Below are positions 1 through 8,359 of a stretch of DNA of 36,232 bases, one piece after another. The DNA is taken from contig FR884118.1 in assembly GCA_000435975.1 (NCBI GenBank), positions 1 to 36,232 of the forward strand, read 5' to 3'. Positions within the stretch are counted from its first letter, which is position 1. Each line of letters opens with the position of its first letter. This stretch comes from Oscillibacter sp. CAG:241 (GTDB lineage Bacteria; Bacillota; Clostridia; Oscillospirales; Oscillospiraceae). A program made the position numbers and the translations under genes. The notes under the pieces were generated by a model. That model ran no database searches. It saw only the letters and a list, made by a program, of their open reading frames with translations, and was not told the origin of the DNA.

Positions 1-25
1 GAACGGCTTTTTGTCTAAGCCGTTC
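1..25 (-). terminator. Inverted repeat at the left edge, possible terminator
   Basis: A perfect 9-bp inverted repeat, GAACGGCTT and AAGCCGTTC, surrounds a 7-nt loop about 50 nt downstream of the SPFH gene stop codon. It could be that gene's terminator, but the window ends before a U-tract would appear. It could equally be a dispersed hairpin repeat. Positions 26-78 hold no gene. Confidence 0.35.
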
Positions 26-78
26 ATACCTGGCCGAAACAACACTTCCGTTAATACGGTTCCCGCTAAGCAGCAGTC

Positions 79-1488
79 TTATTTTCTATCGTTATCGTCG
101 AATATATCTCCGCATTCGGGGCAGAACTTCGGCGGATTCGTCGGATCCTCCGGCTCCCAGCCGCATTTATCGCAGCGGTAGAGCGGTGCGCCCTCGGGTT
201 TTCTGGCGCCGCAGCTCTGGCAGAATTTACCCTTATTCAAAGTGCCGCAGGTGCAGGTCCAGCCCTCGGAATCCGCCGGCTTGGGAGAGCCGCATTCGGG
301 GCAGAACTTGCCGGTGGCCGTAGCGCCGCACTTGCATTTCCATGCGCCGGCCTGTACGGGCTCCGGTTTCTTGGCACCGCACTCCGGGCAGAACTTACCC
401 GTGGCGGTTGCGCCGCAGGCACATTTCCAGCCGCCCGCTGCCGGGGCTGCCGGTGCCGCCGGAGCCTGCTGCTGTTGCTGCTGTCCCATGGCAAACAGGT
501 TCTGTGCGTTCATGCCGCCGCCGGCATTCATGGCCATGCCCATGCCCATAAAGCCGGTCATGGCGCCTGCCTGGTTGCCTGCCGCCGTCTTCATGGCATC
601 CGCCTGTGCGCCCACCAGCGTGGCTGCCGCCATGGTGGGATCCCGCATGATGGCCGTGCGCTGGGCCTGCTTGATCATCTCCGCATCCTCTTCCGGCAGC
701 GTGACCGAACCCAGGGCAATGCTGACTACCTTCAGACCGCGCAGCTCACCCCACTTGGCAGAGAGCGCCACATTCATGGCATCCTCCAGGTCGGTATTGT
801 GGCTGACGATCTGATTCGGGCGCAGCTCCAGGTCGGACAGCTTACCGAAGGCCGGCTGCAAAGCGCTGACAAACTCGGTTTTCAGCTGGCTATCCAGCTC
901 GTCCCGGGTATACTCCTTCTCCACGTTTCCGCAGACATTGGTGTAAAAGAGCAGAGGGTCTGCGATCTTATACGAATAAACGCCGGAGCAGCGCACCGAA
1001 ACGTCCACATCCAAACCGATCTTGGAATCCACCACACGGAAGGGGATGGGATTCGGCGTGCCGAATTTGTTGTCAATAAGCTCCTTGGTGTTGAAATAGT
1101 ACACCCGCTGGTCCTTGCCGGTGTCGCCGCCGTAGGTAAAGCGCTTGCCGATGGTCTGGAAGGTGGCGCGGACGCTGTCCCCCAGATTGCCGGAGAAGAT
1201 GGAGGGCTCCGTGGAGGTGTCGTATGTAAATTCGCCGGGCTCGGCGCAGATCTCCACCACCTTGCCCTGCTCCACAATGATCATGCACTGCCCGTCGGCC
1301 ACGGCAATACCGGATCCGTTGGAAATAATGTTGTCGCTCCCCTTCGTATTGGAGGACCTGCCGCTGACGCGCTTTTGTCCCTTGGTGACCAGCACCTCCT
1401 TGGGCATAGACTCGCAGTAGAAAAATTCCTTCCACTGGTCGGCAAGAGTGCCACCCAATGCACCGATACCCGCTTTAATAAGTCCCAT
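79..1488 (-). CDS. SPFH-domain protein (YdjI-like, 'virion core protein' family) with C-terminal zinc ribbons
   Basis: The start is the ATG of MGLIKAGIGALGG, which has AAAGGAG a good distance upstream; the frame stays open further 5' but without a ribosome site. The product is 469 residues. Residues 1 to about 300 resemble the SPFH proteins of the Bacillus YdjI type, soluble or peripheral relatives of the band-7/stomatin family that cluster with PspA-like stress genes in other bacteria. An Ala/Met/Gly-rich linker with a run of seven Gln follows. The tail then carries four CxC/CxxC zinc-ribbon modules; the first two share CGATATGKFCPECG and the third is CGTLNKGKFCQSCG. No signal peptide or membrane segment is seen. 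It follows the lipoprotein gene by 119 nt. The family call is good, but the cellular role is unknown; a membrane-stress or scaffold role is only inference. Confidence 0.85.
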   Translation of the reverse strand: MGLIKAGIGALGGTLADQWKEFFYCESMPKEVLVTKGQKRVSGRSSNTKGSDNIISNGSGIAVADGQCMIIVEQGKVVEICAEPGEFTYDTSTEPSIFSGNLGDSVRATFQTIGKRFTYGGDTGKDQRVYYFNTKELIDNKFGTPNPIPFRVVDSKIGLDVDVSVRCSGVYSYKIADPLLFYTNVCGNVEKEYTRDELDSQLKTEFVSALQPAFGKLSDLELRPNQIVSHNTDLEDAMNVALSAKWGELRGLKVVSIALGSVTLPEEDAEMIKQAQRTAIMRDPTMAAATLVGAQADAMKTAAGNQAGAMTGFMGMGMAMNAGGGMNAQNLFAMGQQQQQQAPAAPAAPAAGGWKCACGATATGKFCPECGAKKPEPVQAGAWKCKCGATATGKFCPECGSPKPADSEGWTCTCGTLNKGKFCQSCGARKPEGAPLYRCDKCGWEPEDPTNPPKFCPECGDIFDDNDRK

Positions 1489-1561
1489 AATAAAAGCTCC
1501 TTTCCAATTGTGAGAATGATCCATATACTTTTCCGACCGGAGCCGGCAGATCACTTCTTTT

Positions 1562-1581
1562 TTCCGTGGACCCCCACGGAA
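1562..1581. repeat. Small hairpin between the lipoprotein and SPFH genes
   Basis: TTCCGTGG and CCACGGAA pair across a 4-nt loop. On the minus-strand transcript the stem is followed by A residues, not U, so it is not a typical intrinsic terminator. It could be a processing site or a weak mRNA structure. Confidence 0.3.
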
Positions 1582-1607
1582 TATGAATGATTGTTCTCCC
1601 CTTGTTT

Positions 1608-2495
1608 TTATTGCCGCCCGACAGTAGACCACGTATCGCTTATGGCATCGTAGCTATAGACGAGATTGTCGCACACGCCGTAATAACGTTCTCTGACAAA
1701 CTGGTCCTCGCTGTCGGTTCCCAGGGCAAACAGCAGGCAGGGGCGCCCCTCGATCCACTGGGTATTTCCGGTATACATAACCTTCATTCCCTGCATGACC
1801 GCCTGCTTTACCTCGTCCGTTTCCAGAAGAAGCTCTGTTGCAATTTGAATGGATCGCTCATCGGGCTCTTCCTCGTATGTTGAGAAATCGTACACCCCTG
1901 CGATCTCCTGCAGGTGCCCGTTTTCCATAGACAGCGACGGGCGGAAGTCCATGGCCCCGCCGCCGTCAGTAGCGGCAATCAGCACATTGGAGTATATCTC
2001 GCTGAGGTTGCACCGCAGCAACAGCGGCTCGCCGGGCTCCCCCACGTGGAGGGGATTGCTCCTGTCGTCGGCGTATTCGCCGTCTTCGGTCATCATGGAT
2101 GGGTACACGATTATCGTTCCCTTGTCATTCGGCGGTATAATTGCATACAGCTCCTGTCCCTCAGCCATGTAAAGCGGTGCGCGGGATAGGCTGGGATATT
2201 CCTTTCCCGTTTCGCTGCCCGCAACATAGGCGCGCAGGTCAGCCTCAGAGCTCTCGCTATCCACATAGCCGATAAAGGCGACGGCGACTGCGCTGCCGCT
2301 CTGTGCGATTTTCTTTTGCAGCGCCGCAAAAGCGGCCTCCTCTGTGTTTTTATCATCCGGATCCTTCGCGGTGTTGCCCCCGGGGATCGTGCTCCCGCCT
2401 GGGATAGAAGGGTTTTTTTCGGGTGAAGCCGAACATCCGCACAAAGAGCAAATGAATAACATTACTGTGCAAAACAGCAGCACAATTCTTTTCAT
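1608..2495 (-). CDS. Predicted lipoprotein of unknown function
   Basis: The start is the ATG of MKRIVLLFC, preceded by a strong AGAGGAGG site; the frame extends 16 codons further upstream without such a site. The 295-residue product begins with a short hydrophobic signal sequence ending in the lipobox-like LCGC, so it is probably lipid-modified on Cys and held on the outer face of the membrane. A Ser/Pro/Gly-rich linker with IPGGSTIPGG follows, and then a globular region of about 240 residues that I do not recognise. It lies downstream of the dockerin-1 gene, beyond two hairpin regions, and 119 nt upstream of the SPFH gene. It may be transcribed with either neighbour. No function is assigned. 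Confidence 0.75.
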   Translation of the reverse strand: MKRIVLLFCTVMLFICSLCGCSASPEKNPSIPGGSTIPGGNTAKDPDDKNTEEAAFAALQKKIAQSGSAVAVAFIGYVDSESSEADLRAYVAGSETGKEYPSLSRAPLYMAEGQELYAIIPPNDKGTIIVYPSMMTEDGEYADDRSNPLHVGEPGEPLLLRCNLSEIYSNVLIAATDGGGAMDFRPSLSMENGHLQEIAGVYDFSTYEEEPDERSIQIATELLLETDEVKQAVMQGMKVMYTGNTQWIEGRPCLLFALGTDSEDQFVRERYYGVCDNLVYSYDAISDTWSTVGRQ

Positions 2496-2585
2496 ATGGA
2501 CCTCCTCTTTCTTATTCCGAAGTATTCCTGTGGCACAATGCATCCCTGCCTGTTTTCCATAGATACGCCCTGAATGAAATTCTCA

Positions 2586-2656
2586 CCCTTCCGAAAGACG
2601 ATGCGTTTTTTATCTGTTCATCGCCTTTCGGAAAGGGGCTTTTACAAGCCCTTTCC
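2586..2656. repeat. Two overlapping, mutually exclusive hairpins
   Basis: Hairpin A pairs 2586-2604 with 2619-2637 (CCGAAAG.CGATG against CATCG.CTTTCGG). Hairpin B pairs 2630-2641 with 2646-2656 (GGAAAGG.GCTT against AAGCCCTTTCC). The two share 2630-2637, so only one can form at a time. They lie in the 268-nt interval (2496-2763) between dockerin-1 and the lipoprotein gene, upstream of the latter in the direction of transcription. I see no recognised riboswitch and no convincing promoter here. Confidence 0.45.
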
Positions 2657-2699
2657 AAATAGTAAGGTGCGGTGGTACAGATAGCTTTATCTTCCTAAG

Positions 2700-2741
2700 C
2701 CTCGGTCCCTGCCCTATGCAGGCATAGGGCAGGAGCTGAGG
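2700..2741 (-). terminator. Long hairpin just after the dockerin-1 gene
   Basis: This is a near-perfect 20-bp stem with a 2-nt loop, whose core is GCCCTATGC paired with GCATAGGGC. It lies 22 nt after the dockerin-1 stop codon. A clear U-tract is missing, so it may stabilise or process the 3' end instead of terminating fully. A related hairpin sits at the same place behind the dockerin-2 gene. Confidence 0.5.
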
Positions 2742-2763
2742 TGTTGAAGCAAACTCAATCAGA

Positions 2764-5700
2764 CTACCAAAGCAAAGACTTTCCCTTCACATGAAGGTTC
2801 GCTCTGTTGACGTCGCTGATCGTGATCTTGCCGTCGCCGTTGATGTCTGCGCAGGCAAATTCATACAGAGTCAATTTACTCTTTCCCTTTGCATGAAGGT
2901 TTGCTCTGTTGACATCGCCGATCGTGACCTTGCCGTCGCCGTTGATGTCCCCCTTCAGGTGTATTTTCACATTCTGCGTCACCGCTTCTCCGCCCACTGT
3001 AATCGTATACTCCCGGGTGACATGATTTTTCTTCATCACCCGCATGGTATAGGTACCGGAAGCGACCCCGGAAATACTGTAGGAGGCGGTATATTGATTC
3101 CCCTCCTTCGTTCCGCTGGGGACGATGGTCTCATACGCAGGCTCTGAGTGTCCCTGCTGAATGAGCTGAACGGTCACCTTATCGGAAGCGGAATTAAAGC
3201 TCTTCACCGTGCCGCTGACGGAGCCGCGGGCGTTGGGGTCAGTCACCTTATAGGATTCATACACCTGCCAGACATGCCCGTCTGTATTGTCTTCATATTC
3301 CATCCATGCGTTTACGCTCTTACCGTTCACCTTGAAATCTTTCCAATTTTTCGGGTATACATAGCCCATTTCTTCGCCGCCCTCAAATCCGATACGAAGA
3401 TCGAGGAAATACGATTTTCCAACCTCAAATTTGTCAAATTTCCTCATTGGTTTTTGATCGGGTCCCAGCCATTGCATCGACAGCACCTTCATATTATACG
3501 GCAGGCTTGTCGGTTTTTCATAGTCGGCAAAGGCAGCGGGGCAGTCCCCCGCCTTAGGCTCCTGTACGCGGATATCGGTCCCGTATTTCACTCCCTCGCT
3601 GTTCGGCTCCAACAGTTGAGAGACCCGGTATTTCCGTCCTATCGGTGAATAGTCGTACCAATCGCCCTTATAGACTGTGCTGTATGTTTCCGCAGAGTCG
3701 AATATCCCGTTGGCTCTGTAGCCTGCGGGCTGGATCACCTTTACCGAAGCATTCTCGGGGAGATAATACCCAACCCCCGGCTTTACGTCGAAGTAGACAT
3801 AACACGTATCGCCTTCACGCAATTGACCGGCCTCTACGCCGTAAGCGCCATAGGCGACATCGTATACCACCGTATTTTTGAAGGTATACTTTTTCGGTTC
3901 ATTCGATACGATCTCCGTAAACCCGGCGTCAATGCCGAGACGGAAATTCTTGAGCGTACCGCGCACGTCCGTCAGCTTCCGCTTTGCCACAAGGTTGACA
4001 ACGAGGGATTTGGCTCCATAGGTGAATGATCTGTTTGTAACCTTTGTATGCTGCACATTCAGAGTAACTCCGTTGTCTGCCGTCGCAGTCGAATCGGCAA
4101 GCTCGTATCCGTGCCGTGCGCTTATCCAGAAGTGCATAGTATACGCATCCGCATCGGACTGATACGTCCACTCGGAGGGGATACCAGTTGAATATGACTT
4201 GTCGGTATAGCATTTCGCCAATGTATCCGGATGCAGGGAGATCTTGTGGGTGGCGTTGGTTGCTTCGGTAAATTCGCCCCCCGCCTGCAGAAGCTGAACA
4301 CTATATATGTATTGCTTGCCGCTGACCGCTTCGTTCATCTGCACATCAAATTCGATGTGTGTCTGATAAAGGACACTCTCTTCTGTCTTCGGTTTACGAT
4401 AGTCAGTATTTGCCGACGGCCAGCAGGCCCAGTAGAACTCCACACTGTGTTTTCCGGTGCGGTCCACATAAAAATCAAGTGTATAGGGTTCTCCTTCATA
4501 GCCCTCTTCCTGACCCGGCTTGCACAGGAGGCCGTAGAAATCGAACCTGACTCTGCCTGCATCCCTCAGCTTTTGCATCCACTGGGGCATATACACAATA
4601 TCCGCAGACATCTCATAGCCCAGGCCGGCCTTCAGGCCCCGCACCGTCTGACCCCCCTTCACCTCCTGCAAGTTGAGGTTGAAGCGTATCTGCGGCATGT
4701 AGTCTCTGCGATCCATGGTGAGAGTATAGCCGCTGTTGGTTCTTCCGGCTATATACCATTCCCTGCCGATCTTACCGATGCTCCTGTAATACTTAAACAC
4801 CTTCGCCGGGTCGGTTTCGCCGTTGTTGCCGAATAAGATCCATCCGCCGGAGCCCCGCTGCACATAGACATTCAGGCTCTTTGCGTTGACGAGCTTGAAG
4901 TTGTTCATATGGCAGCTCCAAGCGGCGGCGTTGGTCCGGGGATTTTTGATAGAAAGGGAAACATCCCTGGTGGTGTCGATGGTGAGCGAGATCGTCTGGA
5001 TCAGGGAACTCACATCTCTGTGGCTGTTGCCGCAGACAATATTCAGTGCAGCATCCTCCAGAACCGATGTGTTTTTCGCCACGATGGCATAGTCGGGGCT
5101 GGTTTTCCTGGGGGCACTCGTCGTGACGATACCCAGCTCCCCGTCTCCGCACAGCTCAAAGGTACCGCAGCCGTTCAAGCTTCCCTCCGACTGGGCCAGA
5201 TCGATCACCGCGCCGGTCGCACCGTTTTGGGGACAGTAGGCGGTCTTGTTCTTATACCGGGTGCTGTGGTTGAAGGTGACATTGACGCCGTCGGTCACCA
5301 TCAGCTTCAGATCAACGCCGGGGGCATACAGGGCGGATAGCTTCAGATTGTCGAACAGAACCAGCATCAGAGACCTTCCCTCAAGCCCCGAAAGATCCAG
5401 GAAATCATTCTCATAACGTGTCCAATACATAAGAATGCCGTTATCGTATGACACGACCCGCTGAAGATTTGTATCGCTCTTATAGCCTTCGAGTAATCTC
5501 TCGTTATATATGCAATCCTCCGGGTCTATAATGACCGAACGGCTCACCACCCTGCCGTTTTTATAGAAAAAATAGACGTGACCGTAGATTATCTCCGTTC
5601 CCTCGACCAAATTGGTTAGCGCGGGATACGACGAAGAAGAGGCCCGCGCTGCGCCCCGATTGGCACCGGTCGTCTCCTCGCCGCCGCTTTCAGCGCCCAC

Positions 5701-5787
5701 CGACAGCACAGAAAGCGGCAGCAAGCCCACCAGCATGATCAGCGCCAGCAAAAAGCTGAGCCATCGATTTCGTTTACTTGTTTTCAT
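2764..5787 (-). CDS. Large secreted protein with C-terminal type I dockerin (dockerin-1)
   Basis: The ATG has AAAGGAGG upstream. The 1007-residue product starts with a Sec signal peptide (MKTSKRNRW, then a hydrophobic stretch, then LSVGAES). About 820 residues of beta-rich sequence follow, with no glycoside hydrolase, protease or CBM signature that I recognise. Residues about 860-945 look like a carboxypeptidase-regulatory or transthyretin-like beta domain (GTYTMRVMKKNHVTREYTI). The last 62 residues form a dockerin with two calcium-loop F-hand repeats, DINGDGKVTIGDVNRANLH and DINGDGKITISDVNRANLH, with D, N, D and D at loop positions 1, 3, 5 and 12. Dockerins bind cohesins, and a cohesin protein is encoded directly upstream. 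The C-terminal 150 residues are clearly paralogous to the dockerin-2 protein. Secretion and the dockerin are firm; the role of the main body is unknown. Confidence 0.9.
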   Translation of the reverse strand: MKTSKRNRWLSFLLALIMLVGLLPLSVLSVGAESGGEETTGANRGAARASSSSYPALTNLVEGTEIIYGHVYFFYKNGRVVSRSVIIDPEDCIYNERLLEGYKSDTNLQRVVSYDNGILMYWTRYENDFLDLSGLEGRSLMLVLFDNLKLSALYAPGVDLKLMVTDGVNVTFNHSTRYKNKTAYCPQNGATGAVIDLAQSEGSLNGCGTFELCGDGELGIVTTSAPRKTSPDYAIVAKNTSVLEDAALNIVCGNSHRDVSSLIQTISLTIDTTRDVSLSIKNPRTNAAAWSCHMNNFKLVNAKSLNVYVQRGSGGWILFGNNGETDPAKVFKYYRSIGKIGREWYIAGRTNSGYTLTMDRRDYMPQIRFNLNLQEVKGGQTVRGLKAGLGYEMSADIVYMPQWMQKLRDAGRVRFDFYGLLCKPGQEEGYEGEPYTLDFYVDRTGKHSVEFYWACWPSANTDYRKPKTEESVLYQTHIEFDVQMNEAVSGKQYIYSVQLLQAGGEFTEATNATHKISLHPDTLAKCYTDKSYSTGIPSEWTYQSDADAYTMHFWISARHGYELADSTATADNGVTLNVQHTKVTNRSFTYGAKSLVVNLVAKRKLTDVRGTLKNFRLGIDAGFTEIVSNEPKKYTFKNTVVYDVAYGAYGVEAGQLREGDTCYVYFDVKPGVGYYLPENASVKVIQPAGYRANGIFDSAETYSTVYKGDWYDYSPIGRKYRVSQLLEPNSEGVKYGTDIRVQEPKAGDCPAAFADYEKPTSLPYNMKVLSMQWLGPDQKPMRKFDKFEVGKSYFLDLRIGFEGGEEMGYVYPKNWKDFKVNGKSVNAWMEYEDNTDGHVWQVYESYKVTDPNARGSVSGTVKSFNSASDKVTVQLIQQGHSEPAYETIVPSGTKEGNQYTASYSISGVASGTYTMRVMKKNHVTREYTITVGGEAVTQNVKIHLKGDINGDGKVTIGDVNRANLHAKGKSKLTLYEFACADINGDGKITISDVNRANLHVKGKSLLW

Positions 5788-5861
5788 CTCTTTTCCTCCT
5801 TTACAAAGTCCAGATGGTTTTTGAAGCCGAGCACCTTAGCGGATTGCTGTATAACATTACC

Positions 5862-5899
5862 TTTCCAAAGAAAACCAACTGCTTGATTTTCTTTGGAAA
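5862..5899. repeat. Perfect 13-bp inverted repeat upstream of dockerin-1
   Basis: TTTCCAAAGAAAA at 5862-5874 is the exact reverse complement of TTTTCTTTGGAAA at 5887-5899, with a 12-nt spacer. It directly follows the cohesin-gene terminator in the direction of transcription, and lies in the dockerin-1 leader. It could be an mRNA hairpin or a protein-binding site. Confidence 0.55.
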
Positions 5900-5903
5900 A
5901 GCG

Positions 5904-5939
5904 AAAGGGCGGAGGCGGATGGCTTCCGTCCCGCCCTTT
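5904..5939 (-). terminator. Terminator of the cohesin gene
   Basis: AAAGGGCGG at 5904-5912 pairs with CCGCCCTTT at 5931-5939, and the enclosed sequence can pair further with one G-U pair. On the minus strand the stem is followed by CGCTTTTCC, a short U-rich run. It lies 38 nt after the cohesin-gene stop codon. Confidence 0.65.
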
Positions 5940-5976
5940 GCTTCAATCCTTTAGCACGATTTTTCGGTTAGGTGGT

Positions 5977-8178
5977 TTATCTGCTCCTTCTGCGGGAATA
6001 CAGGGCTGCTCCCATCAGAGCCGCACCGGATACGATCGCCATCGCGATGCTGAAAGCGATCATGCTGCCGTCGCCGGTCTTGGGGGTTTCCGGCGCAGGA
6101 GGCGTCACCGGCTTCTCGGGGGGTTCCGGCGCAGGAGGCGTCACCGGCTTCTTGGCGCTATAGCTGTTGGTGAAGCCGATTTCCTCCATGGGATCGTTGT
6201 ATTCCAGCTCGCCCTTCTCGTCGAACTTGAAGAAGGCCCAGCCCCGAACGCTGTCATAGCTGTCGACAAACAGAGGCATGGCGTAGAAGATGCTCTCATC
6301 GTAAGTCCAGCCCGCAGCATTGCCCTTGACCTGGTGGATAACGAAGCCCTCGGACAGATTGCCGGCCTGATCCTTACTGATGGTGAAAATGAACTTACCC
6401 TCATAGGTCTTTTCGCCATTGGTCTCCACGGTATCCTGCACCAGCGTATAGACGGTGGGGGCGCCGAATCTGTCAATAGCGAACTTGAAGGTCTTCTGGC
6501 CGGGATCCATTTCGCCGGTCTTCTTCACAGTGAGCTTGAAGGGGACCTCAACGCGAATGCTGCCGTTCTCCCGCTGGGGCTCAAGCACACGGCCGCAGCC
6601 GGTGCACTTCACAGCGTAATCGTAGGTCGCTCCGCCCTCATGATCGGGCGTATGGGGCTGCACTGCATCATAGGCATCGTGATACTGGCACTTGTGGGCG
6701 TGACCGGTCTCCCCGCAATCGACCCACTCACTGCCGTAAACATGGGCGCCCTGCTTGCCGTTATAGAACTTATCCGCAGCGGCGGCATCATCCTTGGCGC
6801 TGTGGGTTGCGTCATTGGCGCAGGTGTACCAATAGGTGTCAAACTCGCGGCAATCTGCAGCGGTGGATCTTCTGTGAGCTTCATCGCTGTTTTGCACGGT
6901 GTAGCTATGACCCGTCTTGGGAAGCACCACACTGCTGTGGTCGGTAATTTCCGTGGCGGCGGCAGCATCCTCGAAGAGCTTGCCGCAGGTGCACCGGTAG
7001 TACTCCTTGTTGCCGTCAGTGGTGCAGGTAGCGTCCACCTTGTCCACCTTGGTCAGATGGTCGGCATGGACATGGCCCGTTGCAGCCTGCATCACAAATC
7101 CGCATTCTGTGCAGGTCTGCGGTGTGGTTTCCGTTGCGGCAGGGCCTGCCGTGTGAGGCATTACGGTATCATGGTGCGCCGCGTTGCGGCTGCAGACATG
7201 GGCGTGGCCGTCGGCCTCCTTGTATCCCCACTCAGAAGTGTTGAAATCATGATCGTCGTTGGTGGCCCTGTACGGGATCCCGGTAAGGGGATTATCGCTC
7301 ATGTCAAACAGCTTGCCGCAGAGATCGCACTTCTTATAAGCGTCCCAGCCCTTCTCGGTGCAGTTCGATTCCTTCTCCGGGAAGAGGGTGAAGGAGTCGT
7401 GACCACAGTTTACCGTCACCTTGCAGGTGGCCGTTTTTGTTCCTGCCGTTGCGGTAATGATCGCTTCACCGGGGGCTACGGCGGTCACCTTGCCCGTGGC
7501 AGGATCGACGGTAGCAACAGCGGGCTTGTCAGAAGACCATACCACCGTGTCGGTAGAATCGGCCGGCGTGACCGTCGCTTTCAGGCTGTCATCCACTGCA
7601 CCGACTGTCAGCGTCAGCTCGCTCTTGTTAAGAGTGATACCCGTTGCCGGCTTCGGTGCGGCAGCGACAGTGATGGTCGCAGGGATGCATGTGGGATTTT
7701 TGGTTTCGTAGTTCTCAGTAGAACCGCCGTCCGCTTCAATTTCAAGCAGAGTTACCTCATAATTTCCTGCAGCAGTATCGTTATCCACTGTGCACTGAAA
7801 TTTCATCACTGCGATCTTATCTGTCCCGGTGAAATCCTCTGCGCCAAATGCGCTCAAGAGCTTATAGGGATCCTGGGTCCAGGCAACTTCGTCCCGGCCA
7901 AGTTTCTCCTGGATACCCTCCGTAAGAGCACCGCTATCCACAACGTATGTTAAGCCGGACGGGATGCCAAGTTTGCCCTGGAAACAAGTCATCGTACCTG
8001 TTTGCTGTATATAAACGGTAAACGTGACAGTATCCCCGGGGCCTGCTGTTGTCTTGTCAGCTTCGACCGTGAAGGTAAATGTCGACGTCGCAGGCTCTGC
8101 TGATACCGGTGCCGCAGTTGCAAACATCGCAAGAATCATGACGAAACTGAGCAGTAGGGATGTGATTCGCTTGTTCAT
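5977..8178 (-). CDS. Wall-anchored cohesin-domain surface protein with pilin-type isopeptide module
   Basis: The ATG of MNKRITSLL is chosen because AAAGGAGG lies 9 nt upstream; a TTG two codons earlier is too close to it. The product has 733 residues. The order of parts is: signal peptide (1-27, cut after VSA); a cohesin-like domain (about 33-172, with GDTVTFTVYI, FQGKLGIPSG and IAVMKFQC); a BIG2 Ig-like domain (about 179-258); a Cys/His-rich region with repeated CxxCG motifs (about 258-540); an FctA/SpaA-like pilin module (about 541-669) ending in GFTNSY, where Lys-Asn isopeptide bonds usually form; a Pro-rich repeat; a sortase signal TPKTG at about 698, with Thr replacing Leu of LPXTG; a membrane helix; and an RRRSR tail. 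It should be covalently attached to the wall and display one cohesin for dockerin partners. It lies between the two dockerin genes. The domain calls come from motif reading and are not profile-tested. Confidence 0.88.
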   Translation of the reverse strand: MNKRITSLLLSFVMILAMFATAAPVSAEPATSTFTFTVEADKTTAGPGDTVTFTVYIQQTGTMTCFQGKLGIPSGLTYVVDSGALTEGIQEKLGRDEVAWTQDPYKLLSAFGAEDFTGTDKIAVMKFQCTVDNDTAAGNYEVTLLEIEADGGSTENYETKNPTCIPATITVAAAPKPATGITLNKSELTLTVGAVDDSLKATVTPADSTDTVVWSSDKPAVATVDPATGKVTAVAPGEAIITATAGTKTATCKVTVNCGHDSFTLFPEKESNCTEKGWDAYKKCDLCGKLFDMSDNPLTGIPYRATNDDHDFNTSEWGYKEADGHAHVCSRNAAHHDTVMPHTAGPAATETTPQTCTECGFVMQAATGHVHADHLTKVDKVDATCTTDGNKEYYRCTCGKLFEDAAAATEITDHSSVVLPKTGHSYTVQNSDEAHRRSTAADCREFDTYWYTCANDATHSAKDDAAAADKFYNGKQGAHVYGSEWVDCGETGHAHKCQYHDAYDAVQPHTPDHEGGATYDYAVKCTGCGRVLEPQRENGSIRVEVPFKLTVKKTGEMDPGQKTFKFAIDRFGAPTVYTLVQDTVETNGEKTYEGKFIFTISKDQAGNLSEGFVIHQVKGNAAGWTYDESIFYAMPLFVDSYDSVRGWAFFKFDEKGELEYNDPMEEIGFTNSYSAKKPVTPPAPEPPEKPVTPPAPETPKTGDGSMIAFSIAMAIVSGAALMGAALYSRRRSR
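6088..6152. repeat. 36-bp tandem repeat in the cohesin gene
   Basis: A 29-bp block beginning TTCCGGCGCAGGAGGCG occurs at 6088 and again at 6124, a period of 36 bp or 12 codons. It encodes the two copies of KPVTPPAPE just before the sortase motif. Because it is in frame, slippage would change stalk length without breaking the protein. Confidence 0.8.
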
Positions 8179-8223
8179 GACCAAGCTCCTCCTTTGAAAA
8201 TAGATTTGCGGGACATTTCTTAC

Positions 8224-8267
8224 GCACCGCTTCCGAAGTCTCGCTTAGTTCCGAAGAGCGGCGGTGC
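8224..8267 (-). promoter_or_regulatory. Stem-loop in the cohesin-gene leader
   Basis: GCACCGC at 8224-8230 pairs with GCGGTGC at 8261-8267. The loop contains two direct copies of the 7-mer CTTCGGA. It lies 46 nt upstream of the cohesin start codon. It does not match a riboswitch I know, and its role is unknown. Confidence 0.35.
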
Positions 8268-8300
8268 AGATTGCTCTGCATTTTTTATTCTTAAACCGCA

Positions 8301-8332
8301 GCTCCTACCCTATATGGCGTATAGGGCAGGCG
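8301..8332 (-). terminator. Hairpin just after the dockerin-2 gene
   Basis: CCTACCCTATA at 8304-8314 pairs with TATAGGGCAGG at 8320-8330 around a 5-nt loop, with one mismatch. It resembles the hairpin behind dockerin-1 (shared CCCTAT and ATAGGGCAGG). There is no strong U-tract, so read-through into the cohesin gene is possible. The rest of 8179-8359 holds only the leader stem-loop and the cohesin ribosome site. Confidence 0.45.
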
Positions 8333-8359
8333 CATTGGCATTAAGACAAGCCGGTTGGG

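Noticed and set aside
1562..1581. A terminator between the lipoprotein and SPFH genes
   Set aside because: On the transcribed minus strand the stem is followed by A residues, not U, so it does not fit an intrinsic terminator.
5893..7953. A 686-codon plus-strand frame opposite the cohesin gene
   Set aside because: It begins in the hairpin region and encodes Gly/Leu/Val-rich sequence without motifs, while the minus strand has a complete signal peptide to sortase-anchor architecture.
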